A stretch of 64,000 bases of DNA, from contig NZ_CP015625.1 of assembly GCF_002007565.1 (NCBI RefSeq), forward strand, positions 248,001-312,000, read 5' to 3'. Every line of letters begins with the position of its first letter. Position 1 is the first letter of the stretch. The notes beneath the pieces were generated by a model, which saw nothing but the letters and a program-made list of their open reading frames with translations, did no database searches and was not told where the DNA came from. The stretch comes from Ditibartonella choladocola (GTDB lineage Bacteria; Pseudomonadota; Alphaproteobacteria; Rhizobiales; Rhizobiaceae). A program made the position numbers and the translations under genes. This document shows, in pieces, positions 61,531-64,000 of this stretch.

Positions 61531-61557
61531 GCGGCCAAAATGGGCCGCGTGTGTTTT
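61531..61557 (+). terminator. Terminator of rpsT
   Basis: Stem GCGGCC/GGCCGC (61531-61536 with 61543-61548), then GTGTGTTTTATT. A second hairpin with T-run (AAACCGG/CCGGTTT, 61573-61601) follows and may act as a back-up. Confidence 0.7.
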
Positions 61558-61718
61558 ATTCGTTTTGACTTCAAACCGGTATCTTCTGGATGCCGGTTTT
61601 TTGGCATTTGATCTGTGTCAGGAAGAAAAAAATTAACTGAAAAAAATGCTATTTTTAGAATAAATTATCGTTAAATTTTTTGGTTTAAAAAACGTTTAAA
61701 AACAGATAATTACCTGTT

Positions 61719-61727
61719 TTATCCACA
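61719..61727 (+). promoter_or_regulatory. DnaA box upstream of dnaA
   Basis: TTATCCACA, the exact E. coli consensus DnaA box. It is flanked by AT-rich sequence (61620-61780). A single box this far upstream of dnaA suits autoregulation rather than an origin. Confidence 0.75.
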
Positions 61728-62411
61728 AGCTGTCGCAAGCCCCGTTCGTCATAGTTTTTGTCAAGTAATTTTTTTAATTTTTTTTTAAGGGGTTTTATCT
61801 CGATGAGACTATCCGGAACATTTGAAAAAAAGCTTATTGAATCAAAGTAATTACGCTTCATTGCTAAAAGACGGCACAGTCAGGATCGGGTGTTTGGGAC
61901 GATTTGGCACATTTTTCACCCCTTGCAATTATGGATAGCGTTTTTGTATGTTTAACGAAGGAAAGGATAGCTTTCCTAGCTGTTTCATGAGTCTTTCGCC
62001 AAATGCGGCGAAAGGGATAGACGAGAGCCGGAAGGGAATTTCTTTTGGCTGTTGTTCTGGCAAGACTGTCCGGTTCAAGCGGCTCCGTTGCTGCTTGAAT
62101 AATGATGGGACGTTCGTTCTGCCGGTGAAACAGTTGATGAGGTATCGCTTGTTTCGGAAGTTGCCTGAAATAAGACACTGCGCTGGATGGTGCGTCTTGA
62201 AGCATGTTGGCAATGTCCGATCTCGCGAACGAAAATTTGTAGGGGCTTAACAGGGTTTGTCGGATAAAGCGGAAGTGTATCGGTTCAACAAGACTGAGCG
62301 AACACGAAGTCTGTTTTGTGCGAGTTGTTTTATTTTTAATAAAGACGAAAATCGTCGGTTGGCTTGAGGGTATCGTTACCGGTCGTTTTCCTTCGGTTGT
62401 TGTCAGAGAGA
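61728..62411. other. Long dnaA leader region
   Basis: About 680 bases between the DnaA box and the dnaA start. Open frames exist on both strands (61948-62250 plus; 61864-62568 minus, overlapping dnaA), but neither shows a family motif, so no gene is called. The region probably carries the dnaA promoter and a long untranslated leader. Confidence 0.45.
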
Positions 62412-63923
62412 ATGTTGCGTAAAATGTCAAATTTGAATGGGATAGTGTCAAGTGAAACCGGAATGGGTGAAGGTGCACACCATTTGGTAACACAAGGTGA
62501 AGGTGACGAACTTTTTGATCGGGTAATGGCCCAGTTGAAAGTCCATGTTGGCAATGAAGCTTATACAAGCTGGTTCGGGCGTTTGCAGCTCGACGAGTTT
62601 AATCGAAGCCAGGTGCGCCTTTCTGTTCCGACCGCTTTTCTGCGTTCCTGGATTACCAACCATTATGCAACAATTCTAACAGAGCTTTGGCGGCAGGAAT
62701 GCCCGTCGCTCTTGCGTGTCGATGTCGTCGTGCGTGGCATGAATCGTGTAGTAAAACACGCCGCACCGCGCAAGGACGAAGAAAATCATGCACACGTTCA
62801 GCAAGAAAATTCTGTTCCGTCTTCTCTCCATAACCGGGCAGACCATTTTCCGGCCGAGGCGCAGCAAAGTGTTTTTGGCTCACCGCTCGATTCGCGTTAC
62901 ACCTTTGATACCTTTGTCGAAGGGCCATCCAATCGTGTAGCTCTCGCTGCAGCGCGGTCCATTGCGGAAAGTCATAAAAGTGCTCTGCGTTTCAATCCGC
63001 TTTTCATTCATGCCGCTGTCGGTCTGGGGAAAACTCATCTTTTACAGGCTATTGCGGCTGCAGCTTTGCAACGTCCGACGCCGGTTCGTGTCATCTATTT
63101 GACGGCAGAATATTTTATGTGGCGTTTTGCAACGGCAATTCGCGACAACAATGCATTGTCATTCAAAGAACAATTGCGTGACATTGATCTGCTCATCATT
63201 GACGATATGCAATTTTTGCAAGGCAAGTCGATTCAACACGAGTTCTGTCATTTGCTCAATATGTTGCTGGACAGTGCAAAGCAGGTTGTCGTTGCCGCCG
63301 ACAGGGCACCTGCCGAGCTTGAGTCGCTTGACGTGCGTGTCCGCTCGCGGTTGCAGGGTGGAGTTTCATTGGAAATCGAGTCGCCGGATTTTGATATGCG
63401 GCTTGAAATGTTGCGCAAGCGTTTGAAGGCTGCCCAACATGATGATCCTTCAATTGCAATTCCGGATGAAGTTTTGTCGCATATTGCCAGAACTGTTTCC
63501 GGTTCGGGGCGTGATCTTGAAGGAGCTTTTAACCAGCTTTTATTCCGCCAGTCTTTTGAACCCGATTTGTCATTGAACCGCATTGACGAATTGCTGGATC
63601 ATTTGACGCGCTCCGGTGAGCCGAAGCGGATTCGCATTGAAGAAATACAACGTGTTGTCGCCCGCCATTACAATGTTTCCAAGCAGGATTTGTTGTCGAA
63701 CCGGCGGACCCGCACAATTGTGAAACCGCGTCAGGTTGCAATGTATCTCGCCAAGATGATGACACCGCGCTCTTTGCCGGAAATTGGCCGGCGTTTCGGC
63801 GGGCGTGACCATACAACCGTTCTCCATGCTGTGCGCAAGATCGAGGATATGGTCGGAGCCGATCAGCAATTGGCCAAAGAACTGGAATTGCTGAAACGTT
63901 TGATCGACGAACAGTCAGCCTGA
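62412..63923 (+). CDS. dnaA: Chromosomal replication initiator protein DnaA
   Basis: AAA+ initiator that binds DnaA boxes and opens the origin. About 503 residues from ATG 62412. Seen: the N-terminal domain ([21 protein letters not shown]), a variable linker (about 115-165), AAA+ core with Walker A GLGKTHLL near 203 and Walker [14 protein letters not shown], arginine finger region VRSRL, and C-terminal DNA-binding domain with the signature [16 protein letters not shown]. The start could also be ATG 62424 (MSNLNG) or the upstream ATG 62364; GAGAGA precedes 62412. Complete within the window. Confidence 0.96.
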   Translation: MLRKMSNLNGIVSSETGMGEGAHHLVTQGEGDELFDRVMAQLKVHVGNEAYTSWFGRLQLDEFNRSQVRLSVPTAFLRSWITNHYATILTELWRQECPSLLRVDVVVRGMNRVVKHAAPRKDEENHAHVQQENSVPSSLHNRADHFPAEAQQSVFGSPLDSRYTFDTFVEGPSNRVALAAARSIAESHKSALRFNPLFIHAAVGLGKTHLLQAIAAAALQRPTPVRVIYLTAEYFMWRFATAIRDNNALSFKEQLRDIDLLIIDDMQFLQGKSIQHEFCHLLNMLLDSAKQVVVAADRAPAELESLDVRVRSRLQGGVSLEIESPDFDMRLEMLRKRLKAAQHDDPSIAIPDEVLSHIARTVSGSGRDLEGAFNQLLFRQSFEPDLSLNRIDELLDHLTRSGEPKRIRIEEIQRVVARHYNVSKQDLLSNRRTRTIVKPRQVAMYLAKMMTPRSLPEIGRRFGGRDHTTVLHAVRKIEDMVGADQQLAKELELLKRLIDEQSA

Positions 63924-64000
63924 TGGGTTCATTTGCAAACCGAATACCGGATGTAATAATCAGGCGAAGACTTGCATTTCAGACAAGAATATTGCCATTC
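63924..64000. other. Start of the region downstream of dnaA, cut by window edge
   Basis: 77 bases with no feature recognised. Confidence 0.3.

Noticed and set aside
61600..62411. Chromosomal origin next to dnaA
   Set aside because: Only one consensus DnaA box was found and in related alphaproteobacteria the origin lies elsewhere, near hemE.
61864..62568. 234-codon open frame on the minus strand upstream of and overlapping dnaA
   Set aside because: It overlaps the dnaA start antisense, shows no family motif and has low-complexity composition; read as chance open frame.

Overview
The window reads as a chromosomal segment of an alphaproteobacterium of the order Hyphomicrobiales (Rhizobiales), most like the Bartonella/Brucella group. 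Supporting genes are a cyclic beta-1,2-glucan synthase of the NdvB/ChvB/Cgs type, the cell-cycle regulator GcrA, a RegB/ActS redox kinase, a class II (CP4-like) EPSP synthase, a FYDLN-acid (TIGR02300) protein, a BTLCP cysteine peptidase and the neighbours aroA-cmk-rpsA and rpsT-dnaA. The moderate-to-low GC content suggests a Bartonella-like lineage such as the bee-associated ones; this is inference, not proof.

Layout. 1-3804: end of a RegB/ActS kinase gene (cut by the window edge) and hrpB, both minus. 3925-7170: a RidA-family gene and gyrB, plus. 7171-8330: a 1.1-kb stretch without a credible gene. 8331-20974: pncB, the 8.6-kb glucan synthase gene and the maeB malic enzyme, all minus. 21276-23987: mutS. 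24311-29848 (minus): a thiolase/acyl-CoA ligase pair, ilvD and bluB. 30107-32520: an AT-rich AvaI/BsoBI-like restriction-modification pair next to tRNA-Ala(GGC). 32922-37446: the FYDLN-acid gene, then aroA-cmk-rpsA. 38124-40745: secB and fxsA (minus), Tim44-like and Smr genes (plus). 41213-48251 (minus): DUF1402 protein, bifunctional penicillin-binding protein, hslO and argD-argF. 48813-50640: gcrA and a cysteine-synthase-fold PLP enzyme. 51160-54714: a BTLCP peptidase gene divergent from a GNAT-C39 peptidase/RimK-type ATP-grasp pair. 55093-58066 (minus): ccmABCDG. 58365-63923: acnA, rpsT and dnaA.

Most genes are housekeeping: replication and repair (gyrB, mutS, dnaA), translation (rpsA, rpsT, tRNA-Ala), central and amino-acid metabolism (acnA, maeB, ilvD, argDF, aroA), envelope (glucan synthase, penicillin-binding protein) and cytochrome c maturation. 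The accessory parts are the restriction-modification island and the thiolase/ligase pair, in which the thiolase lacks its second catalytic cysteine and the ligase carries an in-frame 21-bp repeat. The best candidate for a little-described system is the GNAT-C39 peptidase plus RimK-like ATP-grasp operon with the neighbouring BTLCP peptidase, which resembles predicted amide-ligase/peptidase gene sets of unknown product.

A recurring structural theme is short tandem repeats just downstream of stop codons: seven 19-bp units after the RimK-like gene, three 15-bp units after gyrB, and two-unit versions after mutS and after the PLP enzyme gene. Many genes end in clear hairpin terminators.
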